Below are positions 1-7,988 of a stretch of DNA of 18,526 nucleotides, one piece after another. Under the pieces are notes generated by a model. It worked only from the letters and a program-made list of their open reading frames with translations, was not told the DNA's origin and made no database searches. Source of the DNA: an uncultured Prevotellaceae bacterium (lineage in GTDB: Bacteria > Bacteroidota > Bacteroidia > Bacteroidales > Muribaculaceae); the NCBI GenBank assembly GCA_937898675.1, contig CALEJB010000015.1, positions 1-18,526 of the forward strand, given 5' to 3'. The stretch's first letter is position 1. Each line of letters starts with the position of its first letter. Made by a program: the position numbers and the translations under genes.

Positions 1-66
1 TTAAAATAACTCATTGATTTTCAAATATTTAAATTAATTATTAACTAAGTATTGTGTTTATCAAAC

Positions 67-375
67 TTACTTCACCTCCTCAAACTCGGCGTCGGTGACT
101 TGTTCCTCGACGACGGTGCCGCTGCCGTCTGTGCAGTTGGGGGCGGGGCCCTCGGTCACGGGGCCTGTGATGTCTTCAAATTCAGCATATTCGCCGTCTT
201 TGTCGGTGTAAATCTTGTGGTCGCCCTCTTTATTGGTGCTGCTGTCGTTGCGCCGTCCGCCAAACGACTCGTTGACCTTGTCGCGCAGGTTGCGCATGTA
301 CAGCCACCCCTTTATCAGGGGCATGGCGATATACCCGAGCACGATGAGCAATATGATGATGAGCAGTGTTGACAT
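67..375 (-). CDS. Small single-pass membrane protein, DUF4834-like
   Basis: The 102-residue product has one hydrophobic segment at about residues 3-22 (start MSTLLIIILLIVLGYIAMP). A short basic stretch follows (around KGWLYMRNLRDKV), then a long acidic, probably disordered tail rich in D, E, T and G. This suggests an N-terminal anchor with a soluble tail, with no catalytic motif visible. It is the last gene of the psd-pssA operon, with only 12 nt separating it from pssA. From memory, Bacteroidales genomes often carry a small DUF4834-family protein at this place, and the length and topology fit. The name rests on context and general shape, not on a diagnostic motif. Function is unknown; co-transcription with phospholipid synthesis genes hints at an envelope role, which is inference. 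The 66 bases to the window edge are AT-rich with no feature I can support. Confidence 0.75.
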   Translation of the reverse strand: MSTLLIIILLIVLGYIAMPLIKGWLYMRNLRDKVNESFGGRRNDSSTNKEGDHKIYTDKDGEYAEFEDITGPVTEGPAPNCTDGSGTVVEEQVTDAEFEEVK

Positions 376-387
376 CTCAATGGATTT

Positions 388-1086
388 TTATTTCTCGTGT
401 TTGACCAGCGACAACAGCACATACAGCGCGATGGCGGCTGCCAGTCCGGGCAGACCCGTTAGCACCACGAGTGCTATTGTGGCAACAACCTGCAAATATT
501 GTGCCCAATTGTGCTTGAGCGATGACAGATTGTGCATTTTGAGCGAGAACATCCTGAGCGGGCACACCATGAGCAACGACAAGGCCGCGATGAGCGTCAG
601 CACCAGCCACAGGGGCAGGGGATGGATGGCATACCATGCCGTGAGGCCAATCCAGAAGATGGCGTTGGCAGGGATGGGCAGCCCCGTGAATGTGGTGGAC
701 TGGTTGGTATCGACGTTAAAACGCGCCAGGCGCAGTGCCCCGAACACGGGCAGCAGCATGGCAGCGAGGGCAACGTGGCCCGCATCGTGGCGGAGCATCA
801 TGTTGTACAGCACCATCGCGGGCGCGAGGCCAAAGCTGACGAGGTCGGCCAGCGAGTCCAGTTCCTTGCCGATGCCGCTCACGGCGTGAAGCAGCCGTGC
901 TGTGAATCCGTCAAAGAAGTCGGCGACGGCAGCCAGCGCAATCAGGATAAAGGCGCACTGGTAGCCCGGCAGCGAGGTGCCGCACATGGGGTTATAGCAA
1001 TGAAATGCCATGACAACGGCCAAGCAGCCGCACAGCAGGTTGAGCGAGGTGATGGCGTTGGGGATGTTGTTGCGAATCGCGTTCAT
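388..1086 (-). CDS. pssA: CDP-diacylglycerol--serine O-phosphatidyltransferase
   Basis: The 232-residue integral membrane enzyme joins L-serine to CDP-diacylglycerol, giving phosphatidylserine and CMP, the step before decarboxylation to phosphatidylethanolamine. The full CDP-alcohol phosphotransferase signature D-G-x2-A-R-x8-G-x3-D-x3-D is present from D59 to D81 (DGFTAR, then G73, D77, D81). Several hydrophobic segments surround it, including residues 12-29 and 44-56 and a cluster in the C-terminal half. The length fits the short, membrane-embedded (type II) form found in Bacteroidota and Gram-positives rather than the large E. coli PssA. The ATG at 1086 lies 6 nt after the psd stop, so the genes are almost certainly co-transcribed. 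No separate promoter is seen. Confidence 0.95.
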   Translation of the reverse strand: MNAIRNNIPNAITSLNLLCGCLAVVMAFHCYNPMCGTSLPGYQCAFILIALAAVADFFDGFTARLLHAVSGIGKELDSLADLVSFGLAPAMVLYNMMLRHDAGHVALAAMLLPVFGALRLARFNVDTNQSTTFTGLPIPANAIFWIGLTAWYAIHPLPLWLVLTLIAALSLLMVCPLRMFSLKMHNLSSLKHNWAQYLQVVATIALVVLTGLPGLAAAIALYVLLSLVKHEK

Positions 1087-1092
1087 GGGTGA

Positions 1093-1788
1093 TTATGCTT
1101 TGCCTTCGGTTTTCTTGCCGCTCAGGCGCGCCACCTCGGTTTGTCCGCCCCAGGTGCGGTCGCCCAGCTTGACGTTGATGGTGGTGTCCAGCGGCAGGAA
1201 GATGTCCACGCGCGATCCAAACTTGATGAAGCCGATGAAGTCGCTGATGTCCACAGTCTCGCCCTGCTCAACGTAGGTGACGATGCGGCGGGCGATGGCA
1301 CCGGCAATCTGCCGCACGAGGATTTCCTCGCCCCAGGCCGTCTTGATGACGATCGACGACCGCTCGTTGTCGCTGCTCGACTTGGGCAGGTTGGCGGCCA
1401 GGAAGCGGCCAGAGTGGTGCTTGACGTAGGTGACCTCGCCATTGACGGGCACCCAATTGGCGTGTACGTTAAATATGGTCATGAACACCGACAACTGGAT
1501 CACATTGCGGTGCAGGTATTCGTCTTCATACACTTCTTCCAGCGCCACCACCGTGCCGTCAACGCTCGACACCACGGCCATGCCGTCGCTGTTGTCACCG
1601 TTGAAGTGCCGCCGCGGCAGCCTAAAGAAGTTGAGCACCAGCAAGAAAAGTATCGCCATCAGGATGATGATGGTGACTGCCACCGGCTTGTAGTCGATGA
1701 ATGTGTAGGCTATCGCTCCCGTTGCCAGTATGATGAGGAACAATACCAGCAGGAAGTTCTCGCCCTCGTGGTGGATTTTAACTTTCAT
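1093..1788 (-). CDS. psd: Phosphatidylserine decarboxylase proenzyme
   Basis: The 231-residue product decarboxylates phosphatidylserine to phosphatidylethanolamine. Psd is made as a proenzyme that cuts itself before a serine to form a pyruvoyl group. Here the likely site is G191-S192 in the motif KFGSRVDIF, close to the C-terminus as expected. The conserved FNVHANW block lies at residues 106-112. Two hydrophobic segments at about residues 12-31 and 35-55 anchor the N-terminus. The short length and the GS (not LGST) context fit the archaeal/Bacteroidota short Psd type. I chose the ATG at 1788 (MKVKIHHEG). The reading frame stays open to 2010, but the longer version would run through the promoter -7 box at 1822-1829 and encodes an unrelated-looking N-terminus. 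It is the first gene of the operon psd-pssA-small membrane protein. Confidence 0.94.
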   Translation of the reverse strand: MKVKIHHEGENFLLVLFLIILATGAIAYTFIDYKPVAVTIIILMAILFLLVLNFFRLPRRHFNGDNSDGMAVVSSVDGTVVALEEVYEDEYLHRNVIQLSVFMTIFNVHANWVPVNGEVTYVKHHSGRFLAANLPKSSSDNERSSIVIKTAWGEEILVRQIAGAIARRIVTYVEQGETVDISDFIGFIKFGSRVDIFLPLDTTINVKLGDRTWGGQTEVARLSGKKTEGKA

Positions 1789-1821
1789 GCGTCGCTCTGT
1801 TGTCGTTTGACTTGCAACTCG

Positions 1822-1829
1822 CAAAGTTA
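1822..1829 (-). promoter_or_regulatory. Bacteroidota -7 box for psd operon
   Basis: On the minus strand the sequence reads TAACTTTG, an exact match to the TAnnTTTG consensus. It lies 33 nt before the psd ATG at 1788, giving a short leader. No good -33 TTG is seen at the usual 19-21 nt spacing, so the call rests on the -7 box and its position. It also argues against any psd start further upstream. Confidence 0.6.
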
Positions 1830-2013
1830 GCACATTTTCCAGAATTTTCATGCTTTTTGGTGAAAAACAGCGCAACCTGATTAAAAATAAAAAAATGTCG
1901 TCATGACAAATTGTAATGGTTTTGCTTGATTTGTAGTTATTTAGGCAGATGGTTCCATTCCGTCTGGCAAAACGGCAACCTTGGAGAAAACGGCCCCTTG
2001 AATTTTCCATACA

Positions 2014-2021
2014 TATCTTTG
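2014..2021 (+). promoter_or_regulatory. Bacteroidota -7 box for the vWA gene
   Basis: TATCTTTG matches TAnnTTTG exactly and is followed by GCACC, a common context for these boxes. It lies 69 nt upstream of the ATG at 2091. A TTG occurs at 1998-2000 but is too close (13 nt) to be a normal -33 element, so that part is missing or weak. Confidence 0.55.
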
Positions 2022-2090
2022 CACCGTGATTGATTCACGACAAGTTTTTTTTGCAACCAACATTTATTCACTGTTTAAACCATAGCAAGT

Positions 2091-2765
2091 ATGAAGACCA
2101 AAGTTTTTAACGTGATTGTCCTTGACAAGAGCGGTTCCATGACAAACATTGCGCGCCAGGCCGTCGACGGTGTCAACGAGACCATCGGCGCTATCAAGAG
2201 TGCCCAGGAAAATAACCCCGAGATGGAACAAATGGTGACGCTGGTCGCCTTTTGCGGCTGTGAGCTCAAGACCATCTATGACAACATCCCCGTCAATGAG
2301 GTGCAGCCCCTCACCGACCGTGATTACCGCCCCTGCTGCATGACGCCGCTGTATGACGCCATCGGCACCACAGTCACCCGCATCCATGCCGCCGTGGCCA
2401 AGGAGGAGAATGCGCTCGCCCTGGTGACCATCATCACCGACGGCTATGAGAACGCCTCCCGCGAGTTCACCCAGACCGCCATCAAGGCGCTCATCCAGAG
2501 CTATAAGGACGAAGGGTGGCAGTTCACCTACATCGGCGCCGACCACGATGTCGAGGCCGTGGCCTACTCGCTCAACATCCGCCACTCGATGAGGTTCGAC
2601 AAGAGCGAAGCCGGCACCAAGGCGATGTTTGAGAAGAACAGGCTTTCAAGCCAGCGGTGGGCCCACAGGATGTCCTTCTGCATGTGTGCGCCGATGTCGG
2701 CAGACGAGAGGCGCAACCTCAAGAAGAAAATCAACGAGGAAGACTTCTTTGACAGCGACGACTAA
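2091..2765 (+). CDS. von Willebrand factor type A domain protein
   Basis: The 224-residue product has no signal peptide or membrane segment and should be cytoplasmic. Nearly the whole chain is one vWA domain with a complete metal-ion-dependent adhesion site (MIDAS): D12-x-S14-x-S16 in LDKSGSM, T85 in CMTPLYD and D117 in ITDGYEN. It should therefore bind a divalent metal and, through it, an acidic ligand on a partner protein. The tail ends in a basic then strongly acidic stretch (about residues 206-224, finishing EEDFFDSDD). Cysteines at about 55, 57, 82 and 83 are unusual for so short a domain. Stand-alone bacterial vWA proteins of this sort usually act in complexes, for example with ATPases or in stress modules, but no such partner gene is adjacent. 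The next gene, 136 nt downstream, is an unrecognised protein and the best candidate partner. Confidence 0.88.
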   Translation: MKTKVFNVIVLDKSGSMTNIARQAVDGVNETIGAIKSAQENNPEMEQMVTLVAFCGCELKTIYDNIPVNEVQPLTDRDYRPCCMTPLYDAIGTTVTRIHAAVAKEENALALVTIITDGYENASREFTQTAIKALIQSYKDEGWQFTYIGADHDVEAVAYSLNIRHSMRFDKSEAGTKAMFEKNRLSSQRWAHRMSFCMCAPMSADERRNLKKKINEEDFFDSDD

Positions 2766-2772
2766 CCTGCCC

Positions 2773-2822
2773 TCGGCAAAGCCGAAGCGGGGAAGGCCAT
2801 TTGTCAAGAGGCCCTCCCCGCT
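2773..2822 (+). other. Tandem hairpins between the vWA gene and the next gene
   Basis: Two adjacent stem-loops start 8 nt after the vWA stop. The first is TCGGC-AAA-GCCGA at 2773-2785, perfect. The second has arms at 2786-2798 and 2810-2822, 13 positions with one A-C mismatch and an 11-nt loop. The second is stable, but GTTGGCGG follows instead of a T-run. It therefore looks more like an mRNA processing or stabilising structure, or a Rho-linked or partial terminator, than a standard intrinsic terminator. It could set the expression ratio of the two genes. Confidence 0.5.
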
Positions 2823-2901
2823 GTTGGCGGCAGTGGCACAAGCGCTTTGGCACGGTTTTTGCCAGATTGTTAAAATAGTTTTTCTTAAACAAAGCATTGA
2901 T

Positions 2902-4038
2902 ATGGAAACCTCCACCCCCCAACAGCATGAATTGAAATACGGTATCATCTACGTGCGCCGCAATTCCCAGCGTGTGCGCTGGCAGGAGCAGGCGGCCAAC
3001 GAGTTGACAGCGCTTGCCGCTCCGTTGCAGGTGCAGTGGACTGACGATGAGTCACAAGACGGCATGCTGTTGATCGCCAGGCGTTTCAACGTGGGCAACC
3101 TGGGCCGTTGTGCCACCGTGTCGTTGCATCTAACGGCACACGGCGCACCGGCCATCCAAGGCATGGCGATGCTCAAGTTCCGCGATGCTTTGACTGGCAT
3201 GATGGACTGTAGCGAGGGCGACATTGTCATTGACGAAGGCGACTTTGGCGGTTGTGTCGGGCATGTCCATGCCTGTCATTCGATAGATTATGCCAAGCCG
3301 CGCCGAAAAATCCATCGTTCAGTTTTTTCGAAGTTTTCCAAAACAGCAACCAAAGCCAGTGATGTTCAACGCGCCGAGTCATGTGACGATGATGAGGATA
3401 TAAGATTTTGCATCGCTTTGACTTCCGAGGCCGCCCCCGACGAGGCCGAGTTCCTTGACCGTGCCGAGGCTGATGAGGTCGATGGCATCGAGCGTCAGCA
3501 GCAGGAGGAACTGGAGCAAATTCGCAACCTCATCGTCAACTATATCGCCAAGCACCAGGCCGACCCCGAGGAGATGATTCGCACCCTGCTGCGCGGCAAG
3601 GTGATTGTCGGCCAGCCCGGGCGCCTGCTCGTCAACGGCGACATGAAAATCGTGCTCCCCGAGTATGACGAGATGGAAATCAAGATGCCCGCCATGTGCC
3701 GCGCGCTCTACATCCTGTTCATGAAACTGCGCAGCCAGGGCAAAGAGGGCATCGTGCTCAAGAACATCGACGAGTACCGCGACGACTTGGCCAACATCTA
3801 TGGCCTGGTCAAGCCTGGTGCCCGCGACGACTTGGTGCAGCAGTACATCGACCGTCTGTGCGACCCCTGGAACGAGTCGCTCAACCAGACGATTTCCAAG
3901 GTCAACCGCTGTGTCAAGAACCACATCACTTCCAAGGATATGCAACAGCGTTACTGCATCACCGGTCAGCCCGGCAGGGCTTACGGCATCGCAATCGACC
4001 CCGCGCTGCTCACGCTGCCGGCGGCGGTGACGATGTGA
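2902..4038 (+). CDS. Unrecognised protein with acidic linker and possible winged-helix-like C-terminal domain
   Basis: I do not recognise this gene well enough to name it. The product is 378 residues, soluble, with no signal peptide. Three parts can be seen. Residues 1-135 look like a compact beta-rich domain (GIIYVRRN, MLLIARRF, CATVSLHL, GDIVIDEGDF). Residues 136-215 are a linker that is first basic (PRRKIHRSVFSKFSKTATK), then acidic with a probable coiled coil (IERQQQEELEQIRNLI). Residues 215-378 form a helical domain with the blocks CRALYILFMKL, EGIVLKNIDEYRDDL, DPWNESLNQTISKVNRC and YCITGQPGRAYGIAID. From memory, similar 'ALYLLFL...PEGI...Y...L' blocks recur at the C-terminus of uncharacterised Bacteroidota proteins; a DNA-binding-like role is a guess. 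I chose the ATG at 2902 because earlier in-frame starts lie inside the vWA gene. It ends 47 nt before a terminator, so the vWA gene and this one form a two-gene unit. Confidence 0.75.
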   Translation: METSTPQQHELKYGIIYVRRNSQRVRWQEQAANELTALAAPLQVQWTDDESQDGMLLIARRFNVGNLGRCATVSLHLTAHGAPAIQGMAMLKFRDALTGMMDCSEGDIVIDEGDFGGCVGHVHACHSIDYAKPRRKIHRSVFSKFSKTATKASDVQRAESCDDDEDIRFCIALTSEAAPDEAEFLDRAEADEVDGIERQQQEELEQIRNLIVNYIAKHQADPEEMIRTLLRGKVIVGQPGRLLVNGDMKIVLPEYDEMEIKMPAMCRALYILFMKLRSQGKEGIVLKNIDEYRDDLANIYGLVKPGARDDLVQQYIDRLCDPWNESLNQTISKVNRCVKNHITSKDMQQRYCITGQPGRAYGIAIDPALLTLPAAVTM

Positions 4039-4084
4039 TGCCGCAGGGGAAAATCGGTTATCGGACAACCAAATTAACTATGGC

Positions 4085-4158
4085 GCCCCGTCGAGCGCAA
4101 TCAGACGCATGGCCCGCCCACTCGGGCCTCTGGTTGAAGCCTTGACGGGGCTTTTTTT
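4085..4158 (+). terminator. Intrinsic terminator of the vWA/unknown gene pair
   Basis: An outer perfect 8-bp stem GCCCCGTC (4085-4092) / GACGGGGC (4144-4151) is followed directly by seven T. Its loop holds an inner perfect hairpin GGCCCG (4111-4116) / CGGGCC (4123-4128). A simpler alternative, AAGCC (4137-4141) with GGCTT (4149-4153), would use the same T-run. Either way, transcription from the left stops here. Confidence 0.8.
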
Positions 4159-4184
4159 GTTGCCGTGGCAGACGGCAGCCCCCC

Positions 4185-4228
4185 AAAAAACAACCCCGGG
4201 ACGTGCTTCACAGCATGCCCCGGGGTTG
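4185..4228 (-). terminator. Intrinsic terminator of the large secreted-protein gene
   Basis: A perfect 10-bp stem joins CAACCCCGGG (4191-4200) and CCCGGGGTTG (4219-4228), with an 18-nt loop. On the minus strand it is followed by six T (the A-run at 4185-4190). It lies about 80 nt after the stop of the gene that ends at 4307. With the plus-strand terminator next to it, this insulates two converging transcripts. Confidence 0.82.
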
Positions 4229-4306
4229 CAATAAAATATAAATTAATCAGTGTTTTTTTTCTAAATTTTAATACACAATGTAGATGAATATATAGAGTTG
4301 TTTTCA

Positions 4307-7300
4307 TCATTTAAACACCTTGGCTGCGGTGGTCGAGCCGTCGCTGTAGCGGGTCACCACGATGTTGGCGCCGTTGAACGGGGTGCTCGACTCCATGCCC
4401 TGCAGGTTATAGTAGGTGGTGCTGACAACCTGCGCGCCGGTCATGGTCTCGGAGATGCCGGTGGGCACATTGTTGAATGTCTTGGTCGTCTCAACAACAT
4501 AATACAGAGCCTTGCCATAGTCGGGGCCTGATGCCTTCATGTCGGTGTTGGGCTTCACCTTGTAATAGAAGCGGGCACGCAGTTTGGGGTTGCTGCCGGC
4601 CAGGGCGCCAAAGACAATCCAGTCCGAGTAGTCGTCGCTGGTGGTGCAGCAGTTCACGCGCGTCTGGTCAGAGATCAGTTCGTCAAGCAGCACCATGCTG
4701 GGCCTCGTGCCGTCGCCTCTGTACCTCTGGCGCTCCACACCTTCACCGTCGATGAGGGTCTCGATGTAGTAGCCGCGCAGATAATCGCCGTCAACCCATA
4801 CACGGTACATGTAGGGTTCAAACTCGATGGTGTTGATGGGCGTGGTGCCAATCAGGTCGACGAGACCGACGCGGAATATCGAGCAGTCGGCACCGTCCTC
4901 GTCCTTCCAGCAGGTGGAGTTGCTCGTTTGACGCACCAATTTCTCGGTGCCGTTGCCAAACACCACTTTACCACCGCCAGTCCTGTGACGCGGGCTGCCA
5001 TAGCTGTTGTGGATGCCGTTCTCATCCCAGTCATAGCGCTTGTTGTCAAAGACGCCGTCGCCCCACGACCAGATGATGGGAATGTAGGACATGTAGTAGC
5101 CGTTGTCATAGGTGCCGGTCTTCACGTCCACGCCGTCCCAGCGGTGAATGGGTGCGAAGTACTGCTCCAGCGAGGTCATGTAGGTTTCGCCCTGGTAAAT
5201 GAGTTCGGGGCTCGTCTCCATGTAGTTGCCGACAGCGTTGGCGCTGTTCTGCACGCGGGCGATGCGTTTCTGGGTGGGCTTGGTGTTATAGCCGCGGTCG
5301 AGCGAGTAGAAGTAGATCATCGACTCGTGCTCGAGGGACATCTCCACATCGGCATTCACCACGTTTACCTTGAGGTGGTGGTCGGTGTCGCCCTCAACCT
5401 CATCCTGGGTGTAGAAACCCTCAATCTTAGATTCGGTCTTATAGACGGGGAAGTTGACGCTGTTGGTCTTGCGGCCCGTTGAGCCATTGTTGATTTCCTG
5501 CAGCCAGTAGTTGTAGCGGTCGGGATGCTGGTTGTCGGTGATTTTTGCCCAAGGCTCGTCGCAGAACTCGATGCCGGTGAAGTCGATGGCGTCATAGTCG
5601 CCATACACGCCCTGCAGCGGGCTGTAGCCTTCGGGCACCTCAATCTCGGTGTCGTTCTTGAAAATCAGGTGGATGGCCAAGGCTCCGCCAAATACGTCGG
5701 TCGAGTCGCCAAACACGCATTTTTCGGCGTTGGCCGAGGGGTAATAGAATACCATGTTGTGGTGGTCCTTGCAGTCCCTGTTCACGGCAAGGGTGTTGAA
5801 GTCCTGCTTGAACTCATAGCCAATCCAGATGTAGTCCACATCACTGCCGGGGTTGAACACGATGGGCTCGGACAGGCGGAACTCATGCCAGCCGTTGCCC
5901 AGCGCAATGCCCTTGTCGGGGTGCATGTCGGTGCTGTTGTCCATGTTGTAATACCATTGGGTGGCATAGTTGAGTGAGTCGGTGTATTCACCGTTGATGT
6001 ACCTGCACTGGAACTGATAAACCTCGGTGGTGGCGGGGTCATCGGGTGCGGTGGCAAAGGTGAAGCCCACAATCGTGTCGCCCACGTGGTCCATGTAGTC
6101 GGCGGGGTTGAGCACAACACCCACACGGCTGTGCCTGCTGTTGGAGGCGCCTTCCATGCCGTAGTCGGCCCTGTTGAAGCCGTCGGTGTAGGCATAGGGG
6201 CCCACATGGTACTCACTGTAGGCGATGAAATCCTCGCCACTCGTTGCATCGTTCTGGACCGGGGTGGTCTGGGCGCCGGCGAGGTGATGCTGGTACTGGG
6301 CGCGGTCGCTGTAGTCAACCTTGTAGAACACCTTGCCGTACATGGTCTTGAGGTACAGGTCTGCAGCGGGAGCGGGGTTCACGTCATCGCCCACGAGGGG
6401 GGCGTCGGCATTGTCATACCATTTCTGGCCTGCTGCGTCGAGGCTCTCGCGCATGAGGACGAAGTGGTCCGAGCCGTCCTTGATGGCCTTGGGGGTGAAG
6501 CCCACGCCATAGTCGTTGATGGGCGAGGTGAAGTTGCGGTAATAGTTCCGGTCCTCGTCCAGCACAAAGTCGCTCTCGTAGTGGTTGCGCTGCAGCATCA
6601 GGAATTCGTAGTAGCCGGGGATAATCACATTGTCGATGTTGCTCCAGGCATAGAAATCCGCGTTGGTTGTGCCCACAGGCGTTTCCTTTACCTTATAGTC
6701 GATGGTGTAGCCGTCGGGGAACTGGGGCACCGAGTAGGTGAAGGAGGTGTCGCTGCCCGTGTAGATGACCTCGGCATGCTCCTCGCCGGTCACGGGGTCG
6801 GTCCAGTAGGCCCACAGTTCGTAGGTCACGGGAACATGGGTGCCGGTGATTTTGTCGAGCGATGATTTCCAGTTGATGGTTACATCATACTCGTGCTCGG
6901 TGGTGTCGCTGGGCATGGCGCTGGCCTCAAGTTCTACCATGTAAAGGCCCACTTGGGGGGCATACTCAGGTTCATAGTTTCGTCCGTCTATGATATTAGC
7001 GGGGACTGCGCGGTTGTCGGGGATGTAAAACACCAGGTTGTTCAGCGCCTTGGTCTCGGTGGCGTTTTGGCCCGCCATCGAGAAGGGGTGCTTCTGCTGA
7101 ATGGCGCTGGCGCAGTCATGCACAACGGAATAAACCTCGCCTTGCACCATCTGGGAATAGAAGTCGGTGATATCCGAGCCGGTATCTTTGGTGGTAGGGC
7201 TGTATTCTTCAAACATGGTATAGAACGGAGCATATACCCAGTGGACACTAGTCCGGACCGAGTATTTGGCGACTGCGCTGTTCTTGCCCTTGGACATAAA

Positions 7301-7900
7301 ATAGAACAGGTTCAGGTCGCCGCTGTAGGTAAATACCGTGCCTGCCCGGTCGCCGCCTTCGTCAACGCGCAAGCCGTCGGTCAGCAACTGCACTTCATCG
7401 ATGTTGTTAGTAATGACATTGATGATAGAATTTTTGGCGGTAGCACCAGAATAATATTGGTTGCAGCCTACGAGTTTCTTTACCTTAACAATCAAGGTCG
7501 TGTAACCGTTGCTCTTGGGCTCAGGAACATCACCCACACCCCATCCCGCATCGGTATTTGAGGAATTGAAGGGCAAGCGGTAGTCAATCGCCCGCGCAGG
7601 GCTTTGCGTTTTTGGATTGGTGCCCTGGTTGGGGAAAAATTGCGAGTACTGGAGGCCGGGGATGTCCGGGTTGGAGTACAGGTGCTTCACAAAATCATAA
7701 ATCTGATAGGGGTCGGTAGCGGGTTCGGTGTAGCTGCTGGTGTGAGATGCACCATTGGCGTCGGTCCACGTATAGCTAAAGGCGCTATACCATGCTTTGG
7801 TGTGGGGAACATCAGGGGTTGCCTGACTGAATGCGGGCAAGGTGCCCACAATCATCAACAGGACTGCAACGAGGAGCCCAATCTTGTTTTTGGTTGTCAT
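4307..7900 (-). CDS. Large exported protein with type IX secretion-like C-terminal tail
   Basis: The 1197-residue product begins with a clear signal peptide: basic MTTKNK, a hydrophobic core at residues 7-21 (GLLVAVLLMIVGTL), and likely cleavage near AFSQA (after 25 or 27). The body is rich in aromatic residues, Asp and Asn, as in beta-sheet surface proteins. A segment at about residues 335-425 (YDVTINWKSS to WSNIDNVIIPG) resembles a fibronectin type III-like repeat. The last ~45 residues hold YYNLQGM, then NIVVTRYSDGSTTAAKVFK, resembling the C-terminal sorting tails of type IX cargo in Bacteroidota; the protein would then be moved across the outer membrane and perhaps attached to the surface. 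No enzyme motif is seen, so adhesin or structural protein is only a guess. It stands alone with its own terminator and a probable promoter. Confidence 0.85.
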   Translation of the reverse strand: MTTKNKIGLLVAVLLMIVGTLPAFSQATPDVPHTKAWYSAFSYTWTDANGASHTSSYTEPATDPYQIYDFVKHLYSNPDIPGLQYSQFFPNQGTNPKTQSPARAIDYRLPFNSSNTDAGWGVGDVPEPKSNGYTTLIVKVKKLVGCNQYYSGATAKNSIINVITNNIDEVQLLTDGLRVDEGGDRAGTVFTYSGDLNLFYFMSKGKNSAVAKYSVRTSVHWVYAPFYTMFEEYSPTTKDTGSDITDFYSQMVQGEVYSVVHDCASAIQQKHPFSMAGQNATETKALNNLVFYIPDNRAVPANIIDGRNYEPEYAPQVGLYMVELEASAMPSDTTEHEYDVTINWKSSLDKITGTHVPVTYELWAYWTDPVTGEEHAEVIYTGSDTSFTYSVPQFPDGYTIDYKVKETPVGTTNADFYAWSNIDNVIIPGYYEFLMLQRNHYESDFVLDEDRNYYRNFTSPINDYGVGFTPKAIKDGSDHFVLMRESLDAAGQKWYDNADAPLVGDDVNPAPAADLYLKTMYGKVFYKVDYSDRAQYQHHLAGAQTTPVQNDATSGEDFIAYSEYHVGPYAYTDGFNRADYGMEGASNSRHSRVGVVLNPADYMDHVGDTIVGFTFATAPDDPATTEVYQFQCRYINGEYTDSLNYATQWYYNMDNSTDMHPDKGIALGNGWHEFRLSEPIVFNPGSDVDYIWIGYEFKQDFNTLAVNRDCKDHHNMVFYYPSANAEKCVFGDSTDVFGGALAIHLIFKNDTEIEVPEGYSPLQGVYGDYDAIDFTGIEFCDEPWAKITDNQHPDRYNYWLQEINNGSTGRKTNSVNFPVYKTESKIEGFYTQDEVEGDTDHHLKVNVVNADVEMSLEHESMIYFYSLDRGYNTKPTQKRIARVQNSANAVGNYMETSPELIYQGETYMTSLEQYFAPIHRWDGVDVKTGTYDNGYYMSYIPIIWSWGDGVFDNKRYDWDENGIHNSYGSPRHRTGGGKVVFGNGTEKLVRQTSNSTCWKDEDGADCSIFRVGLVDLIGTTPINTIEFEPYMYRVWVDGDYLRGYYIETLIDGEGVERQRYRGDGTRPSMVLLDELISDQTRVNCCTTSDDYSDWIVFGALAGSNPKLRARFYYKVKPNTDMKASGPDYGKALYYVVETTKTFNNVPTGISETMTGAQVVSTTYYNLQGMESSTPFNGANIVVTRYSDGSTTAAKVFK

Positions 7901-7988
7901 TTGATTAATTTATTTTTTATATGTACCTAATTTAGTTGTCGTTATCTGTTTTTAATGCACAATCTGATTTTACGACGTAAAAACAGCG

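Larger units (their letters stand above)
1789..2090. other. Divergent intergenic region between psd and the vWA gene
   Basis: About 300 bp without a gene, clearly richer in A and T than the coding flanks. It holds one -7 box per direction (listed separately). It also has a small imperfect hairpin at 1946-1966: arms CAGATGG and CCGTCTG, 7-base loop, one G-T pair. The two divergent transcription starts would be roughly 200 bp apart, so there is space for shared regulation, but I see no convincing operator. No small ORF with a believable start stands out. Confidence 0.5.

Noticed and set aside
1789..2010. Upstream extension of psd to 2010
   Set aside because: The extension covers the -7 box at 1822-1829 and adds an N-terminus unlike Psd proteins; the start at 1788 gives a normal length.
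2629..2901. Upstream extension of the unrecognised 378-residue protein to 2629
   Set aside because: It would overlap the vWA gene by 137 nt in another frame and run through both hairpins. The extension reads as a shadow, and the ATG at 2902 gives a clean start.
4298..7930. Series of plus-strand frames of 100-260 codons across the secreted-protein gene
   Set aside because: They are Val/Gly/His-rich antisense shadows of one continuous 1197-codon frame with a signal peptide and a sorting tail.
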